From Streptomyces tailanensis (lineage in GTDB: Bacteria > Actinomycetota > Actinomycetes > Streptomycetales > Streptomycetaceae), in contig NZ_VTHJ01000023.1 in the NCBI RefSeq assembly GCF_008386495.1, positions 1 through 64,000 on the forward strand: DNA of 64,000 bases. The letters are read 5' to 3'. Of this stretch, positions 24,818 to 33,819 are shown piece after piece. The notes beneath the pieces were generated by a model. The model was not told the DNA's origin and ran no database searches. It worked only from the letters and a program-made list of their open reading frames with translations. The translations under genes were made by a program, and so were the position numbers. How positions within the stretch are numbered: the first letter of the stretch is position 1; the number at the start of each line of letters is the position of its first letter.

Positions 24818-25519
24818 TCAGACGCTGAGCGCCGCCCGTACGGTCCCCTCCGCCCCGGTGCCGCCCTCGCCGGAGGAGGTTACCCGGCCCGCTTCGAGGA
24901 CGTAGTAGTGCTGGGCCGCTCGCATGGCGAAGCCGACGTGTTGTTCGACGAGGAGGACGGAGAGGCCGCCGCGGCGGGTCAGGGCGAGGATCGTCTCCTC
25001 GATCTCGGCCACCACGGAGGGCTGGATGCCCTCGGTCGGTTCGTCGAGGAGGAGGAGTTTCGGGCGGGTGATCAGGGCGCGGGCGAGGGCGAGTTGCTGG
25101 CGCTGGCCGCCGGAGAGCAGACCGGCGCGGCGGCCGGACAGCTCGCGCAGAACGGGGAACAGGTCCAGGGCCTCGGCGACGGCCGCCTTGCCGTCGGGGC
25201 GGCCGTCGGCGACGAGTTGCAGGTTCTCGGCGGTGGTGAGGTGCGGGAACGACTGCTGGCCCTGCGGGACGTACGCCATACCGCGCGCCACCCGCTGGTT
25301 CGGGGCCAGGCCTGTGATGTCCTCACCGTTCAGCAGGACCGTCCCGCTCCTCGGCTTGAGCAGGCCCATGGCGGCCCGCAGGAGGGTGCTCTTGCCGGCG
25401 CCGTTGTGACCGAGGACGGTCGCCACGCCGTCCTTCGGGACGGTGACGGTGACGCCGTGCAGCACGGTGGTGCGGTCGTAGCCGGCCTGGACGGAGTTGA
25501 TCTCCAGCATGGGTGTCAT
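24818..25519 (-). CDS. urtE: Urea/amide ABC transporter ATP-binding protein UrtE
   Basis: A 233-aa LivF-type ATPase. Walker A is GHNGAGKSTLLRA, the Q-loop YVPQGQQSFP, the signature LLSGGQRQQLALARALI and Walker B LLLLDEPTEGIQPSVV. The phrase EPTEGIQPSVVAEIE is characteristic of UrtE as distinct from LivF. It is the last gene of the urtABCDE operon; its ATG overlaps the urtD stop. With UrtD it powers import of urea or short amides. Confidence 0.92.
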   Translation of the reverse strand: MTPMLEINSVQAGYDRTTVLHGVTVTVPKDGVATVLGHNGAGKSTLLRAAMGLLKPRSGTVLLNGEDITGLAPNQRVARGMAYVPQGQQSFPHLTTAENLQLVADGRPDGKAAVAEALDLFPVLRELSGRRAGLLSGGQRQQLALARALITRPKLLLLDEPTEGIQPSVVAEIEETILALTRRGGLSVLLVEQHVGFAMRAAQHYYVLEAGRVTSSGEGGTGAEGTVRAALSV

Positions 25520-26313
25520 GCCTCCTCGGCAACGGGTACGGAAGCGGCGGCGGGCTCGGACTCGCGGGCGGACTCGGGCTCGGAGGCGCGGCCGAGATAG
25601 ACCTCCTGGACCCGGGCGTCGGCCTGGACCTCGGCGACGGAGCCCTCGCTGAGGACCTTGCCGGCGTGCAGGACGGTGACGCTGCGGGCGAAGGAGCGCA
25701 TGAAGTCCATGTCGTGCTCGATGACGACGACCGTGTGGTCCTCGCTGACCCGTCGCAACAGCTCGCCGGTGGCCTCGCGTTCGTCATGGCTCATGCCGGC
25801 GACGGGCTCGTCGAGCAGGAGCAGCCGCACGTTCTGGACGAGCAGCATGCCGATCTCCAGCCACTGCTTCTGGCCGTGGGCGAGCACGCCCGCCGGGCGG
25901 TCGCGGAGGTCGGTCAGACCGGTGGTCTCCAGGGCCTTGGTCACCTGCTCCGGTATGCCCTTGCGACGCCGGAGCATCGTCAGCGGGCCGCGTCCGGCGC
26001 CCGCCGCTATGTCGAGGTTCTGCAGGACGGTCAGCTCCTCGAAGACCGTGGCCGTCTGGAAGGTACGGCCGATGCCCATGCGGGCGATCCGGTGCACGGG
26101 CTTGCCGATGAGCTCCTCACCGCCGAAGCGGACCGACCCGGCGGACCTCACCAGGCCGGTGACCGCGTCGACGAGAGTGGTCTTGCCGGCGCCGTTCGGG
26201 CCGATGAGGAAGCGCAGGTCGCCGGAGCGGATGTCCAGGTCCACGCCGTCGACAGCCTTGAAGCCGTCGAACGTCACCCGCAGATCGCGGACCGTCAGTC
26301 CCTCGCCGCTCAT
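25516..26313 (-). CDS. urtD: Urea/amide ABC transporter ATP-binding protein UrtD
   Basis: A 265-aa LivG-type ATPase beginning MSGEGLTVRDLRVTFDGFKA. Walker A is GPNGAGKTTLVDAV, and the segment RMGIGRTFQTATVFEELTVL is typical of LivG/UrtD. Walker B LLLLDEPVAGMSHDERE carries the UrtD-type VAGMSHDE. In place of a plain LSGGQ it has VLAHGQKQWLEIGML, which is normal for this family. The C-terminus is extended by an Ala/Glu/Ser tail. ATGA overlaps join it to both neighbours. Confidence 0.92.
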   Translation of the reverse strand: MSGEGLTVRDLRVTFDGFKAVDGVDLDIRSGDLRFLIGPNGAGKTTLVDAVTGLVRSAGSVRFGGEELIGKPVHRIARMGIGRTFQTATVFEELTVLQNLDIAAGAGRGPLTMLRRRKGIPEQVTKALETTGLTDLRDRPAGVLAHGQKQWLEIGMLLVQNVRLLLLDEPVAGMSHDEREATGELLRRVSEDHTVVVIEHDMDFMRSFARSVTVLHAGKVLSEGSVAEVQADARVQEVYLGRASEPESARESEPAAASVPVAEEA

Positions 26314-27431
26314 GCTGTTCCTCCGGTCTGGGTCGTGGGGGTACGGCGCCTGCGCAGGACGGTCACGAGGGATGCCAGGCCGCCGGGCAGGAAGCCGACC
26401 GCCAGCACGAACAGCAGGCCCTGGAGATACGTCCAGGCCGCGGGGAAGGCGTCGGAGAGCGTGCTCTGCGCCCAGGCGACCGCGATCGCGCCGAGCACCG
26501 CGCCCACCAGGCTGGCCCGGCCGCCGACGGCCGCGCCGATGACGAAGCCGATGGACGGGACGATGCCGATCAGGGCCGGGGAGATGATGCCGACGGCCGG
26601 GACGAAGAGGGCGCCGGCGAGGCCCGCCATGCCCGCGGCGACGACGTAGGCGACGAGCTTGACGTTGGCCGGGTCGTAGCCGAAGAAGCGGACCCGCTCC
26701 TCGGAGTCGCGTACGGCGACGAGGAGTTCGCCGTAGCGGCTGACGAACAGCTGGCGGGCGGCGGCCATCAGCAGCAGGAGCGCGGCGGCGATGATGAAGT
26801 ACACCGTGCGCTGGTTGACGGGGTCGCCCAGGTCGTAGCCGAAGAAGCCCTGGATGTCGGTCAGGCCGTTGGTGCCGCCGGTGGTGGCCTGCTGGCCGAC
26901 GAGCCAGATGGCGAGGGCGGCCGCGAGCGCCTGGCTGAGGATCGCGAAGTAGGCGCCCTTGACCCGGCGGCGGAAGACGAAGAAGCCGAGCAGCGCGGCG
27001 ACCGCCATGGGCAGCAGCACGGTCATGGCGAGGGCGAAGGCCGGGTTGGCGAAGGGCTGCCACCACCATGGCAGCGTGTCGCCGGTGCCGTACAGCTGCA
27101 TGAAGTCGGGCAGCGTCTGGCCGGTGGCGGCGGCGTCGGCGAGCTTGAGGTGCATGGCCATGGCGTAGCCGCCGAGGCCGAAGAAGACACCCTGGCCGAG
27201 GACGAGCAGGCCACCCCTGCCCCAGGCGAGGCTCACGCCGACCGCGACGATCGCGTAACACAGGTATTTGGCGAGGAGGTCGAGGCGGAAGTCGGAGAGC
27301 GCGAGGGGGGCGACGCCCATGAGGAGGACGGCGCCGAGGAGGAAGGCGCCGGGGACGCGGAGGCGTTCGAGGAGGGACGGCGTCGGCCCGGCGGTGGGCG
27401 TCGTCTTCGTCGGGGTGAGTGTGGTCGTCAT
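26310..27431 (-). CDS. urtC: Urea/amide ABC transporter permease UrtC
   Basis: A 373-aa LivM-type inner-membrane permease with about ten helices. Typical segments are GRGGLLVLGQGVFFGLGGYA, VKGAYFAILSQALAAALAI and ASLVGAVLGAIAVAWAQSTL. The region DSEERVRFFGYDPANVKLVA is the cytoplasmic coupling loop. The N-terminus is a short Thr/Pro-rich cytoplasmic extension. Start and stop overlap the neighbours. It forms a heterodimeric channel with UrtB. Confidence 0.92.
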   Translation of the reverse strand: MTTTLTPTKTTPTAGPTPSLLERLRVPGAFLLGAVLLMGVAPLALSDFRLDLLAKYLCYAIVAVGVSLAWGRGGLLVLGQGVFFGLGGYAMAMHLKLADAAATGQTLPDFMQLYGTGDTLPWWWQPFANPAFALAMTVLLPMAVAALLGFFVFRRRVKGAYFAILSQALAAALAIWLVGQQATTGGTNGLTDIQGFFGYDLGDPVNQRTVYFIIAAALLLLMAAARQLFVSRYGELLVAVRDSEERVRFFGYDPANVKLVAYVVAAGMAGLAGALFVPAVGIISPALIGIVPSIGFVIGAAVGGRASLVGAVLGAIAVAWAQSTLSDAFPAAWTYLQGLLFVLAVGFLPGGLASLVTVLRRRRTPTTQTGGTA

Positions 27432-28312
27432 GCCAGGCTCCGGGTGCGCAGTGTGTACAGGCCCTGAGGTCGCCACTGCAGGAAGGCGACGATCGCCACG
27501 AGCACGATGACCTTGGCGACGCTGACCGTCGTCGAGTACTCCAGGACGGACTGGAGCACGCCGAGCGCGAAGGCCGTGATGACGCTGCCCTTCAGCTGCG
27601 CGATACCGCCGACGACCACGACCAGGAAGGCGTCGACGATGTAGTTGGTGCCCATCGTCGGGCCGATCGGGCCGACGAGCGTGAGCGCGACGCCCGCCAC
27701 GCCCGCGAGGCCCGAGCCGATGAAGAACGTCATGCGGTCGACGCGGCCGGTGGCGATGCCGGACACCTCGGCGAGGTCGCGGTTCTGCACGACGGCCCGG
27801 ATGCGGCGGCCGAGCGGCGTCAGCCGCAGGATGAGGGTGACGCCGAGGACGCAGAGCAGGGCGAGGCCGAGGATGAACAGCCGGTTGTTGGCGAGGGTGA
27901 TGCCGCCGACCGAGATGTTGCCGGTCAGCAGGTCCGGGGCGTGGGTCTGGACGTTCGGGGCGCCGAAGATGTCTCGGGCCAGCTGCTGGAGCATCAGGGA
28001 GACGCCCCAGGTGACCAGCAGGGTGTCCAGGGGGCGGGTGTACAGGCGGCGGATGAGCAGCCACTCCAGCAGGGCGCCGAGGCTTCCGGCGACGAGGAAG
28101 GCCAGGGGCAGGGCGATGAGCAGGGAGACGCCGGCGCCGCTGATGTCCTTCTGCAGGACGTACGTCGTGTAGGCGCCGGCCATGATGAACTCGCCGTGCG
28201 CCATGTTGATCACGCCCATCTGACCGAAGGTCAGGGTCAGGCCGAGGGCGATGAGCAGGAGGACGGCGCCGATGCTGATGCCGGTGAAGGATTGATTGAG
28301 GATGACCGTCAT
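27428..28312 (-). CDS. urtB: Urea/amide ABC transporter permease UrtB
   Basis: A 294-aa LivH-type permease with about eight helices: LIALGLTLTFGQMGVINMAHGEFIMAGAY is the conserved first part. Later come PLGRRIRAVVQNRDLAEVSG (coupling loop) and the C-terminal VLVAIVAFLQWRPQGLYTLR. NMAHGE and GRVDRM are characteristic of UrtB. The start lies 63 bp after urtA, so the operon reads A-B-C-D-E. Confidence 0.92.
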   Translation of the reverse strand: MTVILNQSFTGISIGAVLLLIALGLTLTFGQMGVINMAHGEFIMAGAYTTYVLQKDISGAGVSLLIALPLAFLVAGSLGALLEWLLIRRLYTRPLDTLLVTWGVSLMLQQLARDIFGAPNVQTHAPDLLTGNISVGGITLANNRLFILGLALLCVLGVTLILRLTPLGRRIRAVVQNRDLAEVSGIATGRVDRMTFFIGSGLAGVAGVALTLVGPIGPTMGTNYIVDAFLVVVVGGIAQLKGSVITAFALGVLQSVLEYSTTVSVAKVIVLVAIVAFLQWRPQGLYTLRTRSLA

Positions 28313-28375
28313 GAAGCGGCTCCGGGAGGGGGCGGGGTACGGCGGGTGGGGCGAGGAAACTGGTGGCCACCGGGG

Positions 28376-29626
28376 TCAGGACAAGGCGGACGCCCAGTCG
28401 TAGTCCTTCAGGTACGGGTCCGGCTTGATCGGGTTGCCGGAGTTCCAGACCTCGGTGATCAGGCCGTCCGAGCCGATCTTGCCGATCCGGGCGGTCTTGT
28501 GGACGTGCTGAGTCGTGCCGTCGACGGTGACCTTGCCCTCGGGGGCGTCGAGTTCGATGCCGGCGGAGGCCTTCTTCACCTTCGCCACGTCGAAGGAGCC
28601 GGCCTTCTCCACCATCTCCTTCCACAGGTAGACGGAGATGTAAGCGGCCTCCATGGGGTCGGACGTCGGCTTGTCCGCGCCGTACGCCGCCTGGTAGGCC
28701 TTCACGAACTCGGTGTTCGCGGCGCCGGGCGTGGTCTCGTAGTAGTTCCACGCGGTCAACTGGCCCTCCAGGTACTGCGTGCCGATGCTCTTGACCTCCT
28801 CCTCGGCGATCGACACGGACAGCACCGGCAGGCTCTTCGCGGTGAGCCCGGCGGACTTGTACTCCTTGAAGAAGGCCACGTTGCTGTCGCCGTTGAGGGT
28901 GTTGAACACGGCGTCGGCGCCGGCGTCCTTGACCTTGTTGACGATGGTGCTGAACTCGGTGGAGCCGAGGGGCGCGTAGTCCTCGCCGACGACCGTCATG
29001 CCGTTGGCCTCCGCGTACGCCTTGATGATTTTGTTGGCGGTGCGCGGGAAGACGTAGTCGCTGCCCACGAGATACAGCCGCGTCAAACCCTGCTTCTTGA
29101 GGTAATCGAGGGCGGGGACGATCTGCTGATTGGTGGTGGCGCCGATGTAGAAGATATAGGGGGACTGCTCCAGTCCCTCGTACTGCACCGGGTAGAAGAG
29201 AAGCGACTTGTAGCGCTCGAAGACCGGTTTGACGGCCTTGCGGCTGGCGGAGGTCCAGCAGCCGAAGGTGGCGACGACCTTGTCGTCGGTGATCAGGGCT
29301 TCGGCCTTCTCGGCGAAGGTCGGCCAGTCCGAGGCCCCGTCCTGACTGATGGGCTTCAGCTTCTTGCCGAGGACGCCACCGGCGGCGTTGATCTCCTTCA
29401 CCGCGAGCAACAGCGCGTTGTGGACCGTCACTTCGCTGATGGCCATGGTGCCCGAGAGCGAGTTCAGCAGGCCCACCTTGACGGTGTCGCCGGAGGTGTC
29501 CGCCTTGGCGCCGGAGGACGACGTGGCACTGCCGGTCTTGGCGCCGCACGCGCTGAGGGCGGCGGTCGCGCCGAACGCCGACGCACCCGCGAGAAGACCG
29601 CGTCTACTCATACTGAACCCGGACAT
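28376..29626 (-). CDS. urtA: Urea/amide ABC transporter substrate-binding protein UrtA
   Basis: A 416-aa Peripla_BP_6 binding protein with the UrtA-type segments [59 protein letters not shown] and [12 protein letters not shown]. The N-terminus [20 protein letters not shown] then LSAC is a twin-arginine signal combined with a lipobox, so it is likely a Tat-exported lipoprotein. ATG at 29626 follows AAGGAGGAATTGC; the open frame extends 15 codons upstream without such a site. No urease genes are in this window, so short-chain amides or formamide are alternatives to urea. Confidence 0.92.
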   Translation of the reverse strand: MSGFSMSRRGLLAGASAFGATAALSACGAKTGSATSSSGAKADTSGDTVKVGLLNSLSGTMAISEVTVHNALLLAVKEINAAGGVLGKKLKPISQDGASDWPTFAEKAEALITDDKVVATFGCWTSASRKAVKPVFERYKSLLFYPVQYEGLEQSPYIFYIGATTNQQIVPALDYLKKQGLTRLYLVGSDYVFPRTANKIIKAYAEANGMTVVGEDYAPLGSTEFSTIVNKVKDAGADAVFNTLNGDSNVAFFKEYKSAGLTAKSLPVLSVSIAEEEVKSIGTQYLEGQLTAWNYYETTPGAANTEFVKAYQAAYGADKPTSDPMEAAYISVYLWKEMVEKAGSFDVAKVKKASAGIELDAPEGKVTVDGTTQHVHKTARIGKIGSDGLITEVWNSGNPIKPDPYLKDYDWASALS

Positions 29627-29727
29627 GCAATTCCTCCTTGGACGCGCTTCACGTGCGACGACTGCGCCCACAGCCTGCGAGGGAACTGTTTCCCCCGCGT
29701 TTCACGGCAATTGAAGAACAGTTTCCA

Positions 29728-29781
29728 GGGGAAGTATTTACGCGGCGAAATGAGGAGGAGCCATGGAAATGATTACTTCCC
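29728..29781. promoter_or_regulatory. Inverted repeat between urtA and the MarR gene
   Basis: The divergent space holds GGGGAAGTA (29728-29736) and its near-inverse TTACTTCCC (29773-29781), 36 bp apart. The region is A/T-rich for this genome, as promoters are. Binding by the adjacent MarR protein or a nitrogen regulator is a guess; no clear GlnR box was found. Confidence 0.3.
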
Positions 29782-29885
29782 GTGGAAAGAAGGTGATGAC
29801 CGCTTTCCCCGTCGGGAGCGCTGCTCGAAGGTAGGCTCGGGAGATCCCCCTCGCGGGGGCGGGCGAACGGGAGTTGAGGAGTGCG

Positions 29886-30392
29886 ATGGCGAGGCGGCCC
29901 CAGGAACTGCTCCATCTGCTGAGCCGGGCCGAGCGCCTCGCCGTGCGCCGAGTCCGGTCCGTGCTCGACGAGTTCGACTGCTCCGTCGAGGCATGGCGGG
30001 TCCTCGACCTGCTCTCCGACGGTCAGGGTCACAACATGACGGCCCTCGCCGAGCACGCCTTCCTTCCGGCACCGAGCCTGACCAAGCTGATCGACCAACT
30101 CGTCGACCAGAACCTGGTCTTCCGCCGTGTGGATCCCACCGACCGGCGCCGCGTCCTGGCCCATCTCACTCCTCGGGGCTTGGAGCGCTGGCAGCTACTG
30201 GCGCGTGAAGTGCACGCGGACTGGGCCGAGTTGGAGCCGCTGCTCACGGAGGGGGACGGGGCCGGGGAGCGGCTGGAGCTGCTCCTGGACCGGCTCGCGC
30301 GGACCCTTGAGGGCGGGGCCGCGACGGATCAGGATCAGGGCGGCGGGGTCACCGCAGGTCGTGCGGAGCGCGCAGCTGGGCGAGGACGTTGA
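29886..30392 (+). CDS. MarR-family transcriptional regulator
   Basis: A 168-aa winged-helix protein: EFDCSVEAWRVLDLLSDGQ, then MTALAEHAFLPAPSLTKLID (recognition helix) and FRRVDPTDRRRVLAHLTPRG (wing with the conserved DxRR). The C-terminal helices AELEPLLTEGD and LDRLARTLEGG complete the dimer interface. It starts at ATG 29886 behind GAGGAG and is divergent from urtABCDE, so it is a candidate regulator of that operon. Its last 44 bp overlap the convergent AmiC-like gene. Confidence 0.85.
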   Translation: MARRPQELLHLLSRAERLAVRRVRSVLDEFDCSVEAWRVLDLLSDGQGHNMTALAEHAFLPAPSLTKLIDQLVDQNLVFRRVDPTDRRRVLAHLTPRGLERWQLLAREVHADWAELEPLLTEGDGAGERLELLLDRLARTLEGGAATDQDQGGGVTAGRAERAAGRGR

Positions 30393-31467
30393 AGTCGTAA
30401 CCGTCCGCCTGCGCCAGGTAGATGCGCTGGCGGACATGCCGCCCGTCGAGGCTCAGCAGGCCGCGCGGGCCTTCGTAAGATACGCGGTCGGCTGTCGCCC
30501 CGATCGCGGCCACGTCGAGGGCGCGGGCCCGTTCGATGAGCGCGGCGAGCAGCAGGACGCCCTCGTAGCAGGACTCGCCGAGGCTGCCAGGGGTCGGCGC
30601 TTCCAGGCCGAAGCGGTCGGCGTACTGGCCGTGGAAGTCCAGGGTGTTGCGGTCGGCGAGCGAGGCGAAGAACCCGGCCGTGCTGTACAGGTCGACGGTG
30701 GCTGCCGGGCCGCTGCCCATCAGCATGTTCTCGTCCATCAGCGTGCTCAGCCGCAGACACCGCCGGTCGAGTCCGGAGGCGGCGAAGGCCCGGTTGAAGC
30801 GGACCGCGTCGCTGCCCACCAGCAGCATCAGCACCCCGTCGGCGTCCGCCCACTCGATACGCCGCAGTACGTCCTCGAAGTCCTCGGCGCCCAGCGGGAG
30901 ATACACCTCGCCGCACACCCGGCCCCGGCACGCGCGCGCGTAGCCCCGTGCGGCCCGGGCGGTGTGCCGGGGCCACACGTAGTTGTTGCCGACGACGAAC
31001 CAGCGGCGCACCCCGCGCGACTCGGCGAGCAGCCGCATCGCGGGCAGCAGCTGCCAGGAAGGGGTCTCACTGGTCATGAAGACACCCTCGGTGCGCTCCC
31101 CGCCCTCGTACAGGGCGGTGTACACGTACGGCACCCGGTGTGCGATCCGCGGGGCCACCGCCTGCCGTACCGAGGAGATGTGCCAGCCGGTGACACCCTG
31201 CACCGCGCCCGACGCGACGAGGACCTCGACGTCCTCCGCGACCCGCCGGGGCGCGGCCCCGCCGTCGACCTCGATCAGCCGCAGCTCCCTGCCCAGTACT
31301 CCCCCGGCCTTGTTGACCTCCTCGGCGGCCAGTCGCGCGCACGCCCCGCAAGTGGGGCCGAAGATCCCGGCGGGCCCCTGCATCGGGTACACGAGCGCCA
31401 CGTTCAGCGTCGAGGCGTCGGCCGTGAACCACTCGGGGGTGGGGAGGCTGAGCGGTGGCCGGTGCAT
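30349..31467 (-). CDS. AmiC/UrtA-like ligand-binding protein without signal peptide
   Basis: A 372-aa Peripla_BP_6 protein related to UrtA and to the cytoplasmic amide sensor AmiC: NVALVYPMQGPAGIFGPTCG, VNKAGGVLGRELRLIEVDGG, GWHISSVRQAVAPRI, VGNNYVWPRHTARAARGY and SLGESCYEGVLLLAALIER. It begins MHRPPLSLPTPEWFTAD with no basic-hydrophobic signal or lipobox, so it should stay in the cytoplasm, as AmiC does when it controls the antiterminator AmiR. No AmiR-like ANTAR protein or amidase is next to it here. It may sense the substrate of the nearby Urt transporter. Confidence 0.75.
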   Translation of the reverse strand: MHRPPLSLPTPEWFTADASTLNVALVYPMQGPAGIFGPTCGACARLAAEEVNKAGGVLGRELRLIEVDGGAAPRRVAEDVEVLVASGAVQGVTGWHISSVRQAVAPRIAHRVPYVYTALYEGGERTEGVFMTSETPSWQLLPAMRLLAESRGVRRWFVVGNNYVWPRHTARAARGYARACRGRVCGEVYLPLGAEDFEDVLRRIEWADADGVLMLLVGSDAVRFNRAFAASGLDRRCLRLSTLMDENMLMGSGPAATVDLYSTAGFFASLADRNTLDFHGQYADRFGLEAPTPGSLGESCYEGVLLLAALIERARALDVAAIGATADRVSYEGPRGLLSLDGRHVRQRIYLAQADGYDFNVLAQLRAPHDLR

Positions 31468-31554
31468 GGGCTCATGATGGCGTGACCGCCATCGCCGCCC
31501 AAGCGGAGAGGCGGATCGAGACCGTTTCGTAGGCGGGACCCATGATGGGCGAGC

Positions 31555-32409
31555 CTAGCCCCGCAGTGGTTCTGCCAGTCGTCGCAGCAGGCCCGCGACC
31601 AGGGCGGTCTGGGTGGGGACGGTGTCGGGGTGGATGAACTCGCCCTGGGCGTGGGCGCCGTCGCCGACCGCGCCCATGCCACACAGGACGGGCAGGCCGA
31701 GGGCGGAGACGAAGTCGGCGTCGCCGGCGCCGCCGACGGAGGCGTCGGGCAGATGGTCGCGGCCCTGCTCGCGGGCGACCTCGCGAGCGAGGTCGAGCAG
31801 GGGGGCGGAGGCTGCGTTGAGGGTCATCGGCGGCCGGTTCCAGGAGTGGTCGATGTCGATGCGGACGCGGGGGTCGCCGGCCCTGATGGCGTCCAGTTCT
31901 TCGTCGACGCGGACCTGTTCGGACTCGCTGCTGACGCGGATGTCGACGCTCGCGGTGGCCCGCCCGGCGACGACGTTGGTGGCGGAACCGCCCTCGATGA
32001 GCCTGGTGTTGATGGTGGTGCCCTTGTCGGGGGCGGCGACGGCCGCGGCGGCGACCACGAAGTCGGCCAGCGCGGTGATCGCGCTCGCCCCGTCCTGGGG
32101 CGCGAGCCCGGCGTGTGCCTCGACGCCGGTGGCGGTGACCCGGAAGATCCCGGAGCCCTTGCGTGCGGTCTTGACCGCGCCGTGGGCGGTCGGCTCCAGC
32201 ACCAGCGTGGCGTCGACCTTCCGCGCGACCTCCTCGATCACCGGCCGCGAGGCCAGGGCCAGCATGGCTGTCATCTCGTCGCAGATCAGGCAGCGGGGTT
32301 GTAGGACGAGGGCGCGGGCGAGGCAGGCGCGTTGGAGTTGGCCGTCGCTGACCTCTTGTCGAGTGCGCCGGGCTGGGTACCGGGTGCTCGCGAACTTGAG
32401 TACACCTAC
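31555..32409 (-). pseudogene. Fusion remnant: ABC ATPase fragment joined to M20 peptidase C-terminal half
   Basis: The open frame starts after a TGA at 32410-32412 and has no ATG or GTG before 32274. Its first part reads YPARRTRQEVSDGQLQRACL, then ARALVLQPRCLICDEMTAML, the signature and Walker B of a peptide/nickel-type ABC ATPase. It then passes directly into VIEEVARKVDATLVLEPTAH, GVEAHAGLAPQDGASAIT and GAGDADFVSALGLPVLCGMG. That is the dimerisation domain and end of an M20 (carboxypeptidase G2-like) metallopeptidase. The peptidase has lost its N-terminal zinc-binding residues, so it cannot be active. A deletion joining two neighbouring genes explains the structure. Confidence 0.8.
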
Positions 32410-32472
32410 TCAGGCCTACTGCCTCGTGCCCGCCGATGATGAAGATCACATCATCGAGACCGGGGGACCCCT

Positions 32473-33135
32473 ATGCTCAGCCGACTCGCCGACGTCCTGG
32501 TACCCGCCGTCGGACGTCTCACGGTGACCGCCGAGGCCGACGCCGAGTTGGCACCGGGCAGCATCATCGCCGCGAACCACACCTCGCTCGCCGACCCCGC
32601 GATCGTGCTGGCCGCCCTGCACCGCCTCGGCGTGCAGCCGGTCGCGATGGCGGCGGCCGGCCTGTGGCGTATCCCGCTGCTCGGGCGCGCGCTCACCCGC
32701 GAGGGATACATCCCCGTGTACCGCAGGGACCGGCGCGCCGCCCAAGCGCTCGACCTCGCCGCGGCGACCCTGGACGAGGGCCGACTGGTCCTCATCTACG
32801 CGGAAGGCGGGATCCCGCCCCGCCGGGACGCCGCCGAGGCCGCGCCGCACGCCTTCCGCAGCGGCCTGGCCCGGCTCGCCGAGCGCACAGGGGCGCCCAT
32901 CGTGCCGGTCGGCCAGGCCGGGGCGCGGCGGGTGACCTCGGGGAACGTGGCCAAGCAGCTCGCCGGGCTGGCCACGGCGCCGCTGCGCCGACCGGAGCTA
33001 CACGTCCACGTGGGGTCGCCGATCACACTGATCGGCGACCCCACGGCCCGTACGACTCAGGCGCACGGTGCCGTGACGTCCGCGTGGCGGACGGCGGCCA
33101 CACGGCTGGGCGAGCCGGCTGCGTCGGCTGCGTGA
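32473..33135 (+). CDS. Lysophospholipid acyltransferase family protein (PlsC-like)
   Basis: A 220-aa membrane-associated acyltransferase. Motif I is NHTSLAD (about residue 35, the catalytic HxxxxD). The central acceptor-site segment is REGYIPVYRRDRRAA. Motif III reads IYAEGGIPPRR, where family members usually have FPEGTR-like residues. GAPIVPVGQAGARR is motif IV. The substrate is unknown: 1-acylglycerol phosphate for PlsC itself, or a polyketide/glycolipid in related enzymes. ATG at 32473 has only a poor ribosome site. Confidence 0.82.
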   Translation: MLSRLADVLVPAVGRLTVTAEADAELAPGSIIAANHTSLADPAIVLAALHRLGVQPVAMAAAGLWRIPLLGRALTREGYIPVYRRDRRAAQALDLAAATLDEGRLVLIYAEGGIPPRRDAAEAAPHAFRSGLARLAERTGAPIVPVGQAGARRVTSGNVAKQLAGLATAPLRRPELHVHVGSPITLIGDPTARTTQAHGAVTSAWRTAATRLGEPAASAA

Positions 33136-33270
33136 GCGCTCCGCCGAGGGCGCCGCGACAGGCCGTCGTGCTTCTGCTGCGCCGTCGTGGCTGAGCGCGC
33201 CCACGCGACGGCAGCCGCACATTCACCACAGTCCCGCTCCCCTTGAGGGCGCTGCCGAACTGCCGGCTTG

Positions 33271-33438
33271 TCAGACACTCCCTGCCCGGCGGCTCCTGAA
33301 CCACCACACCCCGGCGCCCAGTACGAGGACGGCCGCGCCGATGCCCAGCGGTACGGCGAGGGACATGCCGTCGTCGCCGTCCGCGCTGTCGGCCGCGGGC
33401 CCGCCGGGGGCGACGACCGCAGAAGGGCAACCTGGGCC
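33271..33438 (-). pseudogene. C-terminal membrane-anchor remnant
   Basis: The last 50 or so codons of a minus-strand frame read APGGPAADSADGDDG, then a membrane helix MSLAVPLGIGAAVLVLGAGV and WWFRSRRAG. A Gly/Asp linker, one helix and a short basic tail is the usual anchor of secreted Streptomyces surface or copper-resistance proteins. The upstream continuation of the frame is antisense to the cobalamin riboswitch and looks non-coding, so only the tail seems to survive. The rest of 33136-33600 shows nothing recognisable. Confidence 0.35.
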
Positions 33439-33614
33439 CACCGGAAGGGCCGTCGCTGCGGCATGGCCGTCGTACCGGACAAGGCCGTTCTTTCTCCCCG
33501 GTGGTGTGTGGCCCGTGTGGCTGTGGGGACGTACGCCGGGGTGTGTGCTGTTCAACACCGCTTTCGCGCCCCCGGCGCCGCTTGTCAGTGGCCTTGTGCG
33601 GGCACTACTGTCGC

Positions 33615-33775
33615 CACGCCTTGGTGAACGGGAAATCCGGTGTGATGCCGGTGCGGCCCTCGCCACTGTGAATCGGGAAGTCCGGCTCCAGTCCTCACGG
33701 ACAGCCACTGGGTCCTCGGACCCGGGAAGGCGGAGCACGGGCGTGTGGTACCCGTCAGCCAGGAGACCGGCCAAG
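33615..33775 (+). promoter_or_regulatory. Cobalamin (AdoCbl) riboswitch
   Basis: The leader of cbiM shows the conserved blocks of the cobalamin riboswitch in order: GGGAAATCCGGTGTGATGCC (J3/P3 region), GCGGCCCTCGCCACTGTGA, GGGAAGTCC, GCCACTGGGTC, CCCGGGAAGGCGGAGCACGG and the B12 box GTCAGCCAGGAGACCGGCC (33755-33773). It ends about 45 bp before the cbiM start. Binding of B12 coenzyme should lower expression of the cobalt transporter, most likely at translation initiation, as is usual in actinomycetes; this is inferred from the family. The ends given are approximate. Confidence 0.9.
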
Positions 33776-33819
33776 GCACGTCAACCATCCACGAGGTGCT
33801 GGAGAGGGTCTGCTGAGCC

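Noticed and set aside
26310-29549. Minus-strand frame of 1079 codons spanning urtC, urtB and urtA
   Set aside because: Only its last 373 codons (UrtC) are real; the rest reads other-frame Arg/Pro-rich text over urtB and urtA.
28376-29626. Branched-chain amino acid binding protein instead of UrtA
   Set aside because: [17 protein letters not shown], the [12 protein letters not shown] region and the linked UrtD/UrtE-specific motifs favour the urea/amide family.
27419-30208. Plus-strand 929-codon open frame opposite urtA and urtB
   Set aside because: Antisense shadow of the Urt genes; no signal, domain or ribosome site.
33057-33482. Minus-strand 141-codon open frame opposite the acyltransferase end
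   Set aside because: It overlaps the plsC-like coding end and shows no conserved motif; only the separate anchor-like tail at 33271-33438 looked meaningful.
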